Origin: Amphiura filiformis
Lineage: Eukaryota > Echinodermata > Ophiuroidea > Amphilepidida > Amphiuridae
Length of the DNA: 64,000 nucleotides
Assembly (NCBI RefSeq): GCF_039555335.1
Contig: NC_092642.1
Span: 63,529,776-63,593,775, forward strand
Direction: 5' to 3'
Under the pieces are notes generated by a model, which made no database searches, was not told where the DNA came from, and saw only the letters and a program-made list of their open reading frames with translations. Below, piece by piece: positions 24,162 to 37,400 of the stretch. The first letter of the stretch is position 1. The number at the start of each line of letters is the position of its first letter. The position numbers and the translations under genes were made by a program.

Positions 24162-25150
24162 CTAGACATTGTGCTCACAGAGCACGGCCCTTAGCCAGTG
24201 ATGTTGATCTTTTTATGACCTTTGACCTAGAGATGTTCATGCGACATTTGTACCACCAGCCTATGGTTCATGGTGGTGACGACATTGTAGGCCTACTATG
24301 TAATTTACGGGAGCAGCAGCATTTTGAAAGTATTTGGTAAAGAAAGAAAGAAGAAGAATCGGATAGAAAAACAGGACCCAGCTCAGCTAGGTAAATACAC
24401 GGATGCCCTTGGAAGGCTCTGTAAAGATTGTTTACCTATATTAGCCTTGCATGCAAGGACATACCTATTCTTACTATAATGTATACTTTAAAGTACACAT
24501 AAGTGAGGAATGATCAGCCCAATTATTATTATACATGGTTCATTGAACCACAATGGGCTTGTAAAATATCTTTGCTGTATGGATGACATATTTGTGTGCA
24601 AATCTATCATGGGGGTCATAGCCCCCCTAGTCAATTTTAGTGAAAATTACGTTTTTGGTTGTTGTCCGCACCGCAAATGATCATGTGGCATTTGTGGCAC
24701 CACCCAATGGTCCTAGTGCTCAACTATGGTCAACATGGCAAAAAGCATATGGCTATACGATGGCCGATTTAAGGTATTTGGTTACATGCCGGAAATGACC
24801 CCTAAATGACCTTTGACCCCAATTCTGTGTACAACTTTTAAACACTGGCTATAGACGATGCATGTGTGCAAGTGATGTCACGATGCTATGTAATATGGGG
24901 AATGAGTAGCATTTTAAGTGAAAAACACGTTTTGGGCTATAATGACATTGAGAAGACATTTGCGCCAGACATTTTCACATGACATTTGTGGCACCCCCAA
25001 TGGTCATAATAACCAAATTTCGTCAAAATTGACAAACGAATATGGCTACGATGGCTCATTATACGATTGGTAGAAGAAAGAAAGAAAGAAAGAATCAGAA
25101 TCTAAGAAAAAGAGACCCTTAGCCAAATGCCATTCGGCTAAGGTAAAAAA
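24162..25150 (-). mobile_element. Helitron-like non-autonomous element
   Basis: Read on the minus strand it ends in a hairpin (GTGCTC TGT GAGCAC, plus-strand 24171-24185) then AATGTCTAG followed by T, the CTRR-type 3' end of Helitrons. The other end has a hairpin CCTTAGCC...GGCTAAGG (25117-25143) next to a GAAA-rich run. The body holds ~150-bp subrepeats containing TGACCTTTGACC and GGCACC(A)CCC. It is absent from the two other copies of the host repeat. The exact 5' boundary is uncertain. Confidence 0.65.
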
Positions 25151-25915
25151 CCAAACCGAAACAAACAAAAACACGGATCCACCTGTGCCCCTATAAAATG
25201 GGCACAGCAATTTGTCTCAAATATGAATGAATTTTAAGAAATATACGGGATATGATGAACCATTGACCTGACGCCATGATAGTAGGATCTATTAGTCGTT
25301 TTTATATACAATGTATATACCGTATTGTCATAATACCAATATTTGTCATAATATATAATGAGTAATATTTAGCATCGTATTGTGCAGTCCATATGCACAA
25401 ACGAATACTGATCTTTATGATATTCAGGTTTTGTACATCTCATATAACATGTCACGTAGGAGGTCATACGTGTTGACCTTCATCTATTGTATTTGTTCAT
25501 CTGTGTATGGAGAGAAGAAACGCCATTAAACGCCATTAAAACTCCATCAGTATTATGGCGTAGTTCATTGAACTCGCCGGATTGTTATTCCAAGTATTTT
25601 GATAACACAGATAATAATGTACTAATTGGGTCGAGGCGATTGCATTGAAAAACCTAATAAATTATTCATAACAGTTACGTAATGAATCGATAGTGCGGAC
25701 ACTTTTCACTTGCAAACCACCAAAATTCGTGATCTTTTAACGTTGGAAAAGAAACCACGTGAATAGAGTGCCCTCTCAAGGATAGGTGCTCTGTGCGTGT
25801 ACTGTGCAACCGCACCCATTAGACCAAACCAGCATCAGTTTATTGTTTTCATCGAGTTCTCTGTGTGCTGGACCTAAGAAAATATTCTGTCTGATGCAAC
25901 TTGATAGCGCGAAAG

Positions 25916-25955
25916 ATGTCGCTTCTAGAATCGCTGGCGTTACTGCTTATTCTAG
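25916..25955 (+). CDS. Ig-CBM2 gene exon 1: start codon and signal peptide
   Basis: ATG at 25916, then SLLESLALLLILG, a short polar start followed by a Leu-rich hydrophobic core, broken after one base of a Gly codon by donor CTAG|GTAAGA at 25956. Exon 2 supplies GA and continues CTCEA, a plausible cleavage site. It is too short to stand out as an ORF; the phase fit and signal-peptide character support it. The intron to exon 2 is about 16 kb. No TATA box is obvious upstream. Confidence 0.7.
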
Positions 25956-28900
25956 GTAAGACCATACAGCAAGATAATGTAAGGTAGTAAATGTAAACCT
26001 GTATTTTAGCTAGAGTATCTCGAGCTAGGTAAGACCAAATTTAAGTTTGTATTTCCCATCCAATTGCTGAACAGGTTTGTTGATGAGAAAATCCCTCATT
26101 TCAAATCTTTAGTTTTGGTTTCTCTTTTGTTCAGAAACCAAAAATCAAGTGATTAAAAAGTAGAGCAGATCTGGTCTGTAATCATAACACTATTATGCTG
26201 GGAGGACACAGTATAGGGTATATAACCAGAAGTATACAATAGCCTATTGTGCTAACATAATTATTATCATGATTGATATTAGACTCGCTTGCCAGTCCTA
26301 TATACGCCGTACCTACAGGGTGAGTAAAAAAAAGTGCAATAGAGCAAAGAATCGATAATTACGTAAGAATTACTTTGAACTTTCCAATTATTGAAAGTTT
26401 CTTTAAATACCACACTCAATAGGCAACTTCTGTGAAAAACTGAAGTCAATCACATCTACCGTTTAATTTTTATGAGTCCTTTTGCTACGATACCCAATTT
26501 CATTATTTGTCCACGAGGTACCATGTATTTTGAATGAGAGCACACAATGCACGATAAAGGCACCAGCTCTGAAACTGACTTTAACTTAAATTTAAGGTTG
26601 ATTTTTGCGTTATTTTCATTTCTTTTTTCTGTTCAAACAAACTTTTTAACATTACTTCAAGTCCTTCATACCTCACTCGACTCCAACTCCAGTTTTTATA
26701 ATCCCAGTATGTCCAACTTACTGGATATTTTATAATTCGCTCCACTTCAATTTACGCGCATTTCATTTCGACATTTGAAAAAATCCGCCTGCAAATTTGT
26801 ATGTTTTGATAGAGAATAAACATCTTTAAAGTAAAGGTAAAATGAAAATAACAACAAATAATGTTTCTTTTCCTTAAACAAGATGAACCGAAACAAAACA
26901 CGGATCAAGGACAATAACAATTTGGGTGCTCCATTTTATTTCAATGCCAATGAGGTTAAGAAAATAGCAGTTGTTCCAAATCTACCTTACACAGAGTGGG
27001 CTGACTTTCAAATTTTAGATGTTTCTTGGACAAACATTAAATTTGGGTATCGCTATAAAATGTGTCATAAAAACAAAACGGTAAATGCTAATTCCTTGGT
27101 TTTTTCACACAAGGTCACTAATGGATATATCATTCATAAAATGTTTTAAAACCTGTAAGGTTCAAATCGGTTCTTAAATAAAAATGGATTCTTTTCTCTA
27201 TTGCACTTTTTTTGACTCACCCTGTATATGTATATTGAGGACTGGCTTACGCCATTTTGGATGTCAATGGGAAATACACACTTAACGATTTGCGCCGGTT
27301 AGAAACTTGAAAAAAAATCTTTAAAATTTCATCAATGTATATAAAAGTGGTACCAACCGTATTGTGCTTGCTAATTTAAGACTCGGTTGAAACAAAATTA
27401 TATTGAATGCATTTGAGTAGTCCGCCAGGATCGAAAGCATTTTAGTGTCCAAAAGGCAAAATTGTCGTCAAAGTTCTGCCGAAATCGGCACCCTTGCGAA
27501 GGGTTCAGAATTCGAATCGGGAACGAAAATATCCGATCTTTGCGATCAAAAACACAAAATTACAACTTTAAACATACTATTGGCAAAAGACATTATTACC
27601 AAACAATACAGAATAGAAAATTTGACATCATTTTCTCAAAATATTGAAAAAATTTGCTCACTAGACCAGGGATATAAAGGGATAGGCATCGTAGCTATTA
27701 CGTAACACACCGAATGATGTAGTTTAACTCTAGACAATAGGCGCCATATTGCAGGAGGGTTAGAGTTCATAGAGGAAACGTTAAAGGTTAGTAGATTAGG
27801 TCACCCAGGCACATCACTAATGTGTTTCACGAGTTGTAATACCGACAGGTAAAAACATTGATTTTGTAAAATTCTCCTGATTTTTTAAAATTACTAAATA
27901 AGGTTAGTACTTCAAACCATTCTTTGATGAATCTATGCAATATGACGGTAATTTTTGAAACATCTAAGAATCAATCTTAAACATCTTCATGATATTCATT
28001 TTTTGCGCATGGTCAAAACATGCTCTTGCGCTATCCACAGACTATCCGGTGGAAACTTCAAAGCAACGATCATGCGTTAATATTTACAAAATGGCGAATG
28101 ATGTAGTTTAAGTCGAACAATAGCGTGACCGGCGTGACGTAGTTTTTGGCATTGTTCCTATATGCACTTTCACCCTCCTGACTAGACATCGAAAAAGTAC
28201 GCAATCCAATTCCCGTTCAAACGCGTGGAAAACTGAAAGTGCGATAATCGTGACTAATTGATATCGGAAATCTATCCTCGCGGACGACAATTGATGCGCT
28301 CTGAGCTAGACTGCGGAACTCAGTCCTCAAAATAGTCAGTAATTTATCTTTTGGTCGTTACATGACTATCATTTGAGGACTGAGTTCTTACCATACATCT
28401 TCCGAGGTGCAGTTTCAGACAATAGCTTGGGATTATTGGGGCAGATAGCCCTAGAACTCTGGCCATAGTATCCGTTTTTACTTCCACTAGGACCACTAGG
28501 GCCAGAGGCACTTACATTGAAAAATTTGTTGGAGATGCTTGAACGATCCAGTACAAAAAATCAATGCTTGATCGAACCAATACAAATGTGTGTCAGGTCA
28601 CTAATTAACATGATAAAACCCACTTGAGAACACACAATCGCCAGTCATTTCTAAAGATGCATTTATACTCAATCGCTTTTGCAGAAATCTGAATCGCACG
28701 CATGATCAGTGTACTAAATCGCCGTCGTATTTGCCTGCTGAGCATGCGCATGAATCGCTGTTTTCAAAAGCGACACGTAGGCCTATATTGACACCCTCTG
28801 TCGGTCAACGTTCTCTAGAATTGCACACATAACTTGTGCAGTTAACGACAATGATTCAGTCTGATGATGAGTAACCTATGGGCAGAGAGTTGATATTCTT

Positions 28901-31900
28901 GAGAGGGCACTCTATTCACGTGGTTTCTTTTCCAACGCTAAAAGATCACGAATTTTGGTGGTTTGCAAATGAAAAGTGTCCGCACTATCGATTGACGTAA
29001 CTGTTATGAATAATTTATTAGATTTTTCAATGCAATCGCCTCGACCCATTAATACATATTATCTGTATTATCAAAGTACTTGGAATAGCAATCCGGTGAG
29101 TTCACTGAACTACGCCCTAATACTGATGGCGTTTTAATGGCGTTTAATGGCGCTAATCCTCTCCATACACAGATGAACAAATACAATAGATGAAGGTCAA
29201 CACGTATGACCTCCTATGTGACATGTTATATGTGATGTACAAAAACCTGAATATCATAAAGATCAGTATTCGTTTGTGCATATGAACTGCACATTTACGT
29301 TGCTAGATATTACTCATTATATATAATGACAAATATTGGTATTATGACAATGCGGTATACATTGTATATAAAACGACTAATAGATCCTACTATCATGGCG
29401 TCAGGTCAATGTTCATCATACACCGTATGTTTCTTAAAATTCATTCATATTTGAGAAAAATTGCTGTGCCAATTTTATTGGTGCACAAGTAGATCCGTGT
29501 TTTTTAAATTTTAATTTCCTTTTAATGAAAGAATTAAGGTTTTCCACTGCACGGGGCCACAAGGGTGATACTAATTTTAATGCTATATTTTCAAAACGAA
29601 TACGTGCTCCCGGTTGGCTCTATAGCGAGTTCACAGAAAAGGTATTTCTAGTGCAATGCAGCGTCGGACTCTAGCTGAGAGCGTAGCCTAAGTCATTCCG
29701 GACTCCAAAAGGGCTCTCCATACACAAATGAACAAACACAAAGGAGGGTAGTCTCCTCCGTGACCAGCTTGATTTCGATGGAGCGGAACCAAATTGGCTG
29801 CGGAGGAGACGGGTCATTTGTCCATGCAAATTTTTCAGTGTCAGCCGCCTGCTATGTGCACAGAGCACACCTTGAGAGGACACTTGGCTCATTTGCATGG
29901 CAGTCGGACTTTCCATTGTATTTGTTCATTTGTGTATGGAGAGCAATGGCGACCCTTCATTGTATTTGTTCATTTGTGTATGGAGAGCCATTCTTGGAGC
30001 CCATGGGACTTAGGCTAGGTCCTCAGGTAGAGTCAGACGCGGTATGTACTAGAAACGCCTATTCTTAATTCCACGTTTAGCCTAAATTTGTATATATTGC
30101 CCGGCGGCCCCGCGCAATGGAAAACCTGAATTTGTTGCATAAAAAGAAATGAAAATTTAAAAAGCCGGGTTCCAAATGAGTACATATTAAATGGGTGTAG
30201 AAATAGTTCTCAAAATATTAATTAATTTAGACAAACATACGGGATATAATGAACCTTTGACATGACGCCATGATGACATGATTTTATTAGTCGTTTTATA
30301 TATCACCTATACCGTGTGTCATAATATCAATATTTTATAATTTTATATAAGAACTAATATTTTGCATCATAAATGCGCAGTCCATATGCACAAACGGATA
30401 CTAATCTTCAAGATATTAAGCTTTAGAAGACTTCAAAATAACATGTCACTAAGCAGGTCATAGGTGCTGGCCTTGTCCTATTGTACTTGCTCATTTGTGT
30501 ATGGAGAGCTCACTGACCTGTATAGAGGTCAATGGGCCAGCTTCTTTATGGGGCACAACTCCATCGGTTTCAGGGCGTAGTTCAATGTACTCAACGGGCT
30601 GTTATTTGAATGATTTAATGTTATTGCAAAACGGATCGTGGCGAAAGCTAATAAATAATTCATACCAGGGTTTAATTGATCCAGGGATGCGGACATTTCA
30701 TTATTCGCAAACCACCGGGATTCAATATAGGTTTGCGTTGTAAATGAACATGTGAATAAGAGTGTCATCCCCCTGCTATGGGTATAAACACAGCTTTACA
30801 CAATGACTAATTTACATAGGCACAAAAGACCGTGTTCATGTACCGTTACTCAGCCTAACATGGCAGAGTAGGTCCCGGATCTTCGGTACATCTCCTCAAC
30901 GTTATACCTTTCCAACAAGGAAAGATATAAGAAAAGCGAACGTCTAGGGCAGAGGTTATCTTTTGAATTCTTTCATGACCACTGAAGCATAATCAAGCCT
31001 GTCAAGGACACTCGGCGTGAATTGAAAGACCATGTCACTCGCCACAAAAGAATGTCAAAGGTCATACGACACCAATTTGGTGTCTCTCGAAATATGATGC
31101 TTAAAGTCTATGACTGGCTCTGAGCGTGTTTATAGTGGGAGCAGATATGCGGTACATTGCGGTATAATTTCTATCCGGTCTGAAATTATCCCACTATATA
31201 CTTCTAGTGCCCGTTTCTATTCATCGTTATGTATTCTTCTCCCGTGCATTATTTTCGCGAACTACTTCGCGTGCAGGTTTATATAAACCTGCACGCTAAA
31301 CAATACATTATCTAAAACCCGCACGCTAAACAATAGATTTTAGATAATACGTGCACGCTCAAATACTAGAAATACTATGTTCGATATATATATACCACCA
31401 AAAAAGTACGAATATACATTCTGTGGTGTTAAAATAGTTATAGGGTATGGTATTTTTTCATGCGCACTTTGTAAATCATGGGTTACAAACTGTTCTATTT
31501 TGCAACTATCATTGCCATAAATTATGATCAATGAACTCAAATAAATCAAACATCAAATGAGAATAATCGAGCTTCTATTAATTAAAAAGGGCTAAAAACA
31601 GGTGGCCCATAATTATACAAGATGACACCATTACAAAATATTTCAGCATTTTACAAATGAATTACATGTAGGCCTATATCTAAGATAACATAAATACGCC
31701 CGGGAAACACACACTAGCGTATAATATCATGATCATGCTTTACAGGGTGTATCAAAATTAAGTATACAGTTTGAAAAATGCCGCTAGATTAAAAAGTACC
31801 GAGGTCTTTGATCAAAATTATCTAGTTGATAACTTAATCAACATCTTGCCCTCCTACAGCTGAAAAATCACTGGCATGTGACCAATAATAAGGATTTGGT

Positions 31901-34365
31901 GGCTACTTTTGTGAGCCGAGTACAAAAAGCAGTTGCGCGAAGTCAACTGGGTTTAAATGCCCGGTGCTAGTTATTCTTGTGCAGCCAAGAGAAACATGCA
32001 GGTGTACAGATCATTTGTCCTCATTGTTAGGGTTCCAATCCGGTGCATGTGTGAGTTACATAACACGTGACCTTTGGTAAATCTGGGCAACTATCTCCTT
32101 ACATATGCTAGGTTGTACTTCACAAGGAGAATAGCAACATTAAAATGGATATTCTACAGTACACGCCAGAGCAAAGGGCCTTCCTTGTCACAGTGTACCA
32201 TCGCAGTACCCAAATGCACGTCTCCCTTCACGTGGCGCTATTTACAAAAATGTTGCGAAATATCAGAGATAACTGGAACGAGTCGTAATTTGAACAGAGA
32301 GCATTGTGGTCACCCCCGAACTGGAAGATCTGCTGCTAATATCCTAGCAGTCCGTAACACATTGCAGGCGGGGCAAGCAGGAGGTCAAATTAGCTGCCAT
32401 CGAAATGGACTTGGAATACCATCTGCAACCTTTAACAGAATAACTGTTCATCCCTATCAGACGATAAGGAGACATCAATTTCAGCAAGCAGATCACCAAA
32501 GTCGCACTGTGTTCAGTCAGTGCGACTACGTTTTCTGGAAGATTTCATCATTGGCGATGAAGCTGAGTTTGCATTAAACATGTTAAATGTTTTCACAAGT
32601 CGTCCTGCAGACCTTGATGAACTTCAGAGACGCATAATTGCACAAGTTGACATTCTCAGGCAGGACATACCTCTCATTAGACGTGGTGTGAACGCCATGT
32701 TGAGAAGAGCCGAAATCTGCATACAGAAGAATAGTGGGCATGTGGAAGACTAAGATTGAAACTGTCAATAACTGTAAACAGTAAAGAAAGTGGTGAAACG
32801 TTTTTTTGTGATTTGAATGTTGTTTTGATTTTAATTGACTTCGCGCAACTGCTTTTTGTACTCGGTTCACAAAAGTAGCTACCAAATCCTTATTATTGGT
32901 CACACGCCAGTGATTTTTCAGCTATAGGATGACAAGATGTTGATCAAGTTATCGACTAGAGAATTTTGACCACAGACCTCTTGCTTTTTAATCTAGCGGC
33001 ATTTTTCAAACTGTATACTTAATTTTGATACACCCTGTATGCTTATGCCAATTTTGCTCCCAATTGCTATTTTTGGACCTTGTCATTTTATTTCGTTCCA
33101 ATGACCGGTCAGAATGATTTTTGACCATTTAACCACCAAAATACTTCTGTTGATGAGTTCTATCCAGAAAACAATCTTTTGTAGCAATAGGGGCAACATG
33201 AAATTTTGATGGTTATCCCTACTTATAGAGTAATATAGATATGTGGACATGGCAGCCTTAAAAAAGTGTGGTCTGAACCCTGGAATTATGAAAACTTTCG
33301 GGCCTCATAACTGCTAAATTATTAGTCTAAAGAATATAAAAGTATACATTTTAGACTGGAAATGACTTGCTGAATTCATCTGTGAGGTCCAATTTGGGCC
33401 AAAATGCTCATTTTGGAGAAAATCCCAAAACGTTTTTTTGGTCCAAATTTTTTGTGCAACGTAACAAAAAAAAATGGTTTGGCCAAAAAAAACATTTTTA
33501 TTAATTTTTTTAAAAATTAGATAAAAATATCTAGTGACCGTTTTTTTTTTTTTTGAATTTTGACCAACTGTGAGAAAAAAGCAAAAAAAATGGTCAAAAA
33601 TGCAAAAAATCATAAAAAAGCCTGATTTTCGCCCAAATTAAAAATATTTTTGGTGAAGTTGGTCAAAATTCAAAAAAAATGAAAAAACGGTCCCTAGATA
33701 TTTTTATCTAGTTTTTATAAATTAATAAAAAAACATTTTTGGCCAAACAATTTTTTTGTTACGTTGCACGAAATAATTTGGGCCAAAAACCCCGTTTTTT
33801 GGGATTTTCTCTAAAAAATGAGCATTTTGGCCCAAATTGGACCTCACAGATGAATTCAGCAAGTCATTTCCATTCTAAAAATGTATACTTTTATATTCTT
33901 TAGACTAATGATTTAGCAGTTATGAGGCCCGAAAGTTTTCATAATTCCAGGGTTCAGACCAACCTTAATACATTAATGTGTAGACTGATCGATCAGCAAG
34001 AGCATTCGATTTATTTAAATGAAGCTGTGTTCACACATGCACTTAATACCGGTAATATTTTATCTAGGCTTATGTCCGATCGAATTAAATATTTTCCGCT
34101 AATCCTTTAGCGCGTCCACATTAGTCGGCAATAGCGCTATGTCCGACGTGTTTATGTCCGATAAGCCTATTACCGGTCATAAATCCTCCTTTCTACAGGA
34201 GCACCATCAGGAAATTTAACCTGATTTTAAAGTTTATTTCACTAATTATTATTATTATTTTAGTTTGACAAGGCAGTCCCATGTTACAGTAGGTACGTCA
34301 TGTAAGAAAAAAGAAAATTCAAAACATCCAAATTTTAGAGCAATTTTGAATTTATGTAGGTTCTA

Positions 34366-34442
<77 letters not shown>

Positions 34443-37400
34443 GTAGTCTCTTGTTACAGTAGACTTAGCTCTATATCGCATTTTATATTGTACGCCCTAC
34501 ATGGTGGACATCTTTGAAAAAATAATGACTGCCCTCATCATGCTATCATTTTCTTCCCAAATTTACAAAATGTCGGCTTCGATAAAATTTCGACCTCCCC
34601 TATTTCGGCAGTAAAAATTTTATGACCACCTCCACCCCACCCCACCGCTTACACCTCCCCCAACAGGCATTGCGACACCCCACATTTTGGTCATCAAATT
34701 TTTTATGACACCCCCTATTTTTCTTTCCGTATATTTGGGACCCCCCTTAATCATCTAAAAATCCAATTGCATGCCTTTCTGTTATCATGCTTATGGCTTA
34801 ATAAATCTCATCTCCATCTACATCCAGGGCCATACTGCCCCCCTTGAACCCTCTGGAGGGTTTACATTTGCTCCCCCAGAAACTCGCGTAGATCATCCCA
34901 ATAAGGATGGTCAATTGCTCCTGCACCTGAATTTTTCGTCTGATCATGGAGGGTGCGATGGAGAGTTTTCAGTGCCTTTATCTTAGCATGTAACTGCTCC
35001 CCCGACCGTGCGGGGAATCCCTTGTCATGTAATAGCATGGCTATCTCCTCCCAAAGCTTCTTTTTATCCCAGGAATAATTTCCGGGTCCCTCCAGATTTT
35101 CAGGAGAACCGATGTTTCCTTGTCATTCCAATTGACCCCTATGTTGCGTTTATTATTAACATTTGCAGCCCGGTGGGTTCAGTTTGTATTTAAAGGTAGG
35201 ACGTATGACCGTTCCAGGATTTGAAAATGACCCCTATTTCACGGGGAATCGAGGACATTTGCAGCAATTTTACCCCCTATTATGCGCGAAATCAAGGATA
35301 ATTTGCCCCCAAATACCTCCCCTATTTTTATCATTTTGAGGACGCATTTTCATTTCACCCCCTTATTACGAGGAATCGAGGACATTTTTCCGAAATAAAT
35401 ACCCCTATTTTTACCATTTCAAGGACGCTTTTGAATTTCCCCCCTATTTCACGGGGAAATGAGGACAATAACGAAAACTGTAGCGGTAAACCGCGGACGA
35501 AAATCCTAGAAATACACCCTATTTTCCATTTCAAGGACAATTTTGCTCCAAAACACCCCTAATTTGGACAATCGCGAACAATTTTGTCGAAAATTCCGCG
35601 GACATTTCTTGAAAAGTACCCCTAATTGGAACCATCATGCGTACACATTGTCAGTGAAGACTGAACCCACCGGGATTTGCAGCTGCAGCCATGATGATAT
35701 CACGCAGAAAATTACTCTGCTTAAAATTTTGCGCGAGTGATATACTCAAAGTTATATCCGACAGCCCAAAAGTGCTGTCCACACGTAATTACTATTACCG
35801 GACGTAACGTTTCGATTGGTCTTAACAGCTCTTAACCCTGCTCATCTGTGGCTTTAAATTGCCGGATTTAAAGAACATTACTATATAACTATATCCGACG
35901 CTCATTCACACTGCCACTTATATCCGATACTATTACCAACGTAATTTAAGTCCGGTAATAAGTGATTTAAGTCCGACTGTGTGAACACGACTTGGAAGCG
36001 CCTAAAGTCAGGTGGGTGGTAAAGATGATTGCATCGACAGCTAAAGCCTCCTTTATAGACTTCAGACCCACACAAGCGCACATTTGGGATACGTGAGAAC
36101 AATGGTACCACTTTACACATGACTGCCCTTACACATGACTGTATGTATTGTGGTCACTTATTCATACTCGCCTGTTGTGTAGAGCGTTAATATGATGCCG
36201 GATCAGTGACCAATTTAATGGCGGAACCCCTTTGTTCGAAACAATGGTACCACTTTTATGAATAGCCTGTCGCAAACTCTAATCGGTTTCAAACGAACAA
36301 AGCATTACATAATCTATTGCCACTCTATTCTATTGAAAGCTCTTTGCCCATGCATAATGCCAATACGCCGTAGAAGTGACGTCATAATCGGATTAACTAC
36401 CATAGCAATAGATGAATACAATTTTTGAATATACCGCGCTGCACTGCAGCAGGTTGCACTCATCACCTGACTTCAATCACATAATAGATTGAATACAATA
36501 CCGCTTTTTTCAAAGAGACTAATCTTACAGGTGCAAGTGATTAGCATTTCTTTGACATCTATGGTTCAATGCATCGGTACCCATGAACGTTGTAGTGCGG
36601 GGCGATATTGTCAAAATTGTATTCATCTATTGCTATGGTAGTTAATCCGATTAACTACGTCACTTCTACGGCGTATAGCTGTTAGATTTGGGATTTATGA
36701 TGTTTGCTTGCTGTATTCAGTAAGTAAATAATCGGTCTCCCTAATCCACTCTTACAAGGACAAATAGTTACTACTACTTTGTAATACTATTGATATATCA
36801 CACACTAATAAATACTCTCATTGGTAGCATTATACCATTACTCTACTCGACCATGTATAACATGATTACCTAGCCGTGTCAGCGGCTAGGTCTTGATTTG
36901 CTATCGGGTCTTTCTTCTTGCAACAAATTTCAAAGTGCTTCTTCTCTTACATGTTACATCCTACAATGATGTCACTTGCACATATGCATCGGCTATATCC
37001 ATTGTCTATAAGATGTTCTCAGATTTGGGGTCAAAGGACATTAAGGTGTCATTTCCGGTATATAACCAAATATCTTCAAAATGCTTCTTCTGCCACAGCT
37101 GCATCGCATCGGCTACATTTATGAGTGAGGTACATTGAATATCCAGCTGAACTTGCATTTAAGACTACTTGACATTCTACAGTTCTTTGCATGCAGAAAT
37201 CATTTATTATTTTATATAGGCCTAGTAGAAGGGCTTTTTTTTTTTACTTTGCACTAAGTCTCCGTGAAAAATGGACATAAATGGGCCCTTTTGCAATAGT
37301 TTTCAAAAGATTTCTGGCTAAGGGCCGTGCTCTGTGAGCACAATGTCTAGTTTGTCCTGTTTTCATGAATCATTTCAGGCACAGGCATTTTATTTCCATG

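Larger units (their letters stand above)
22632..25780 (+). repeat. Dispersed repeat, copy 1, with two nested insertions
   Basis: Three blocks, 22632-22895, 24081-24161 and about 25151-25780, together match 28898-29847 in inverse orientation and 29914-30771 in the same orientation. Hallmarks are TTCATTTGTGTATGGAGAGC, TAGTCGTTTTATATA, GTCCATATGCACAAACG and TGCGGACA. The gaps between blocks are insertions absent from both other copies. It ends 135 bp upstream of the start codon of the Ig-CBM2-like gene, so it may form part of that gene's promoter region. Confidence 0.88.

Noticed and set aside
34265..34462. Poly-Tyr frame
   Set aside because: ATT microsatellite.
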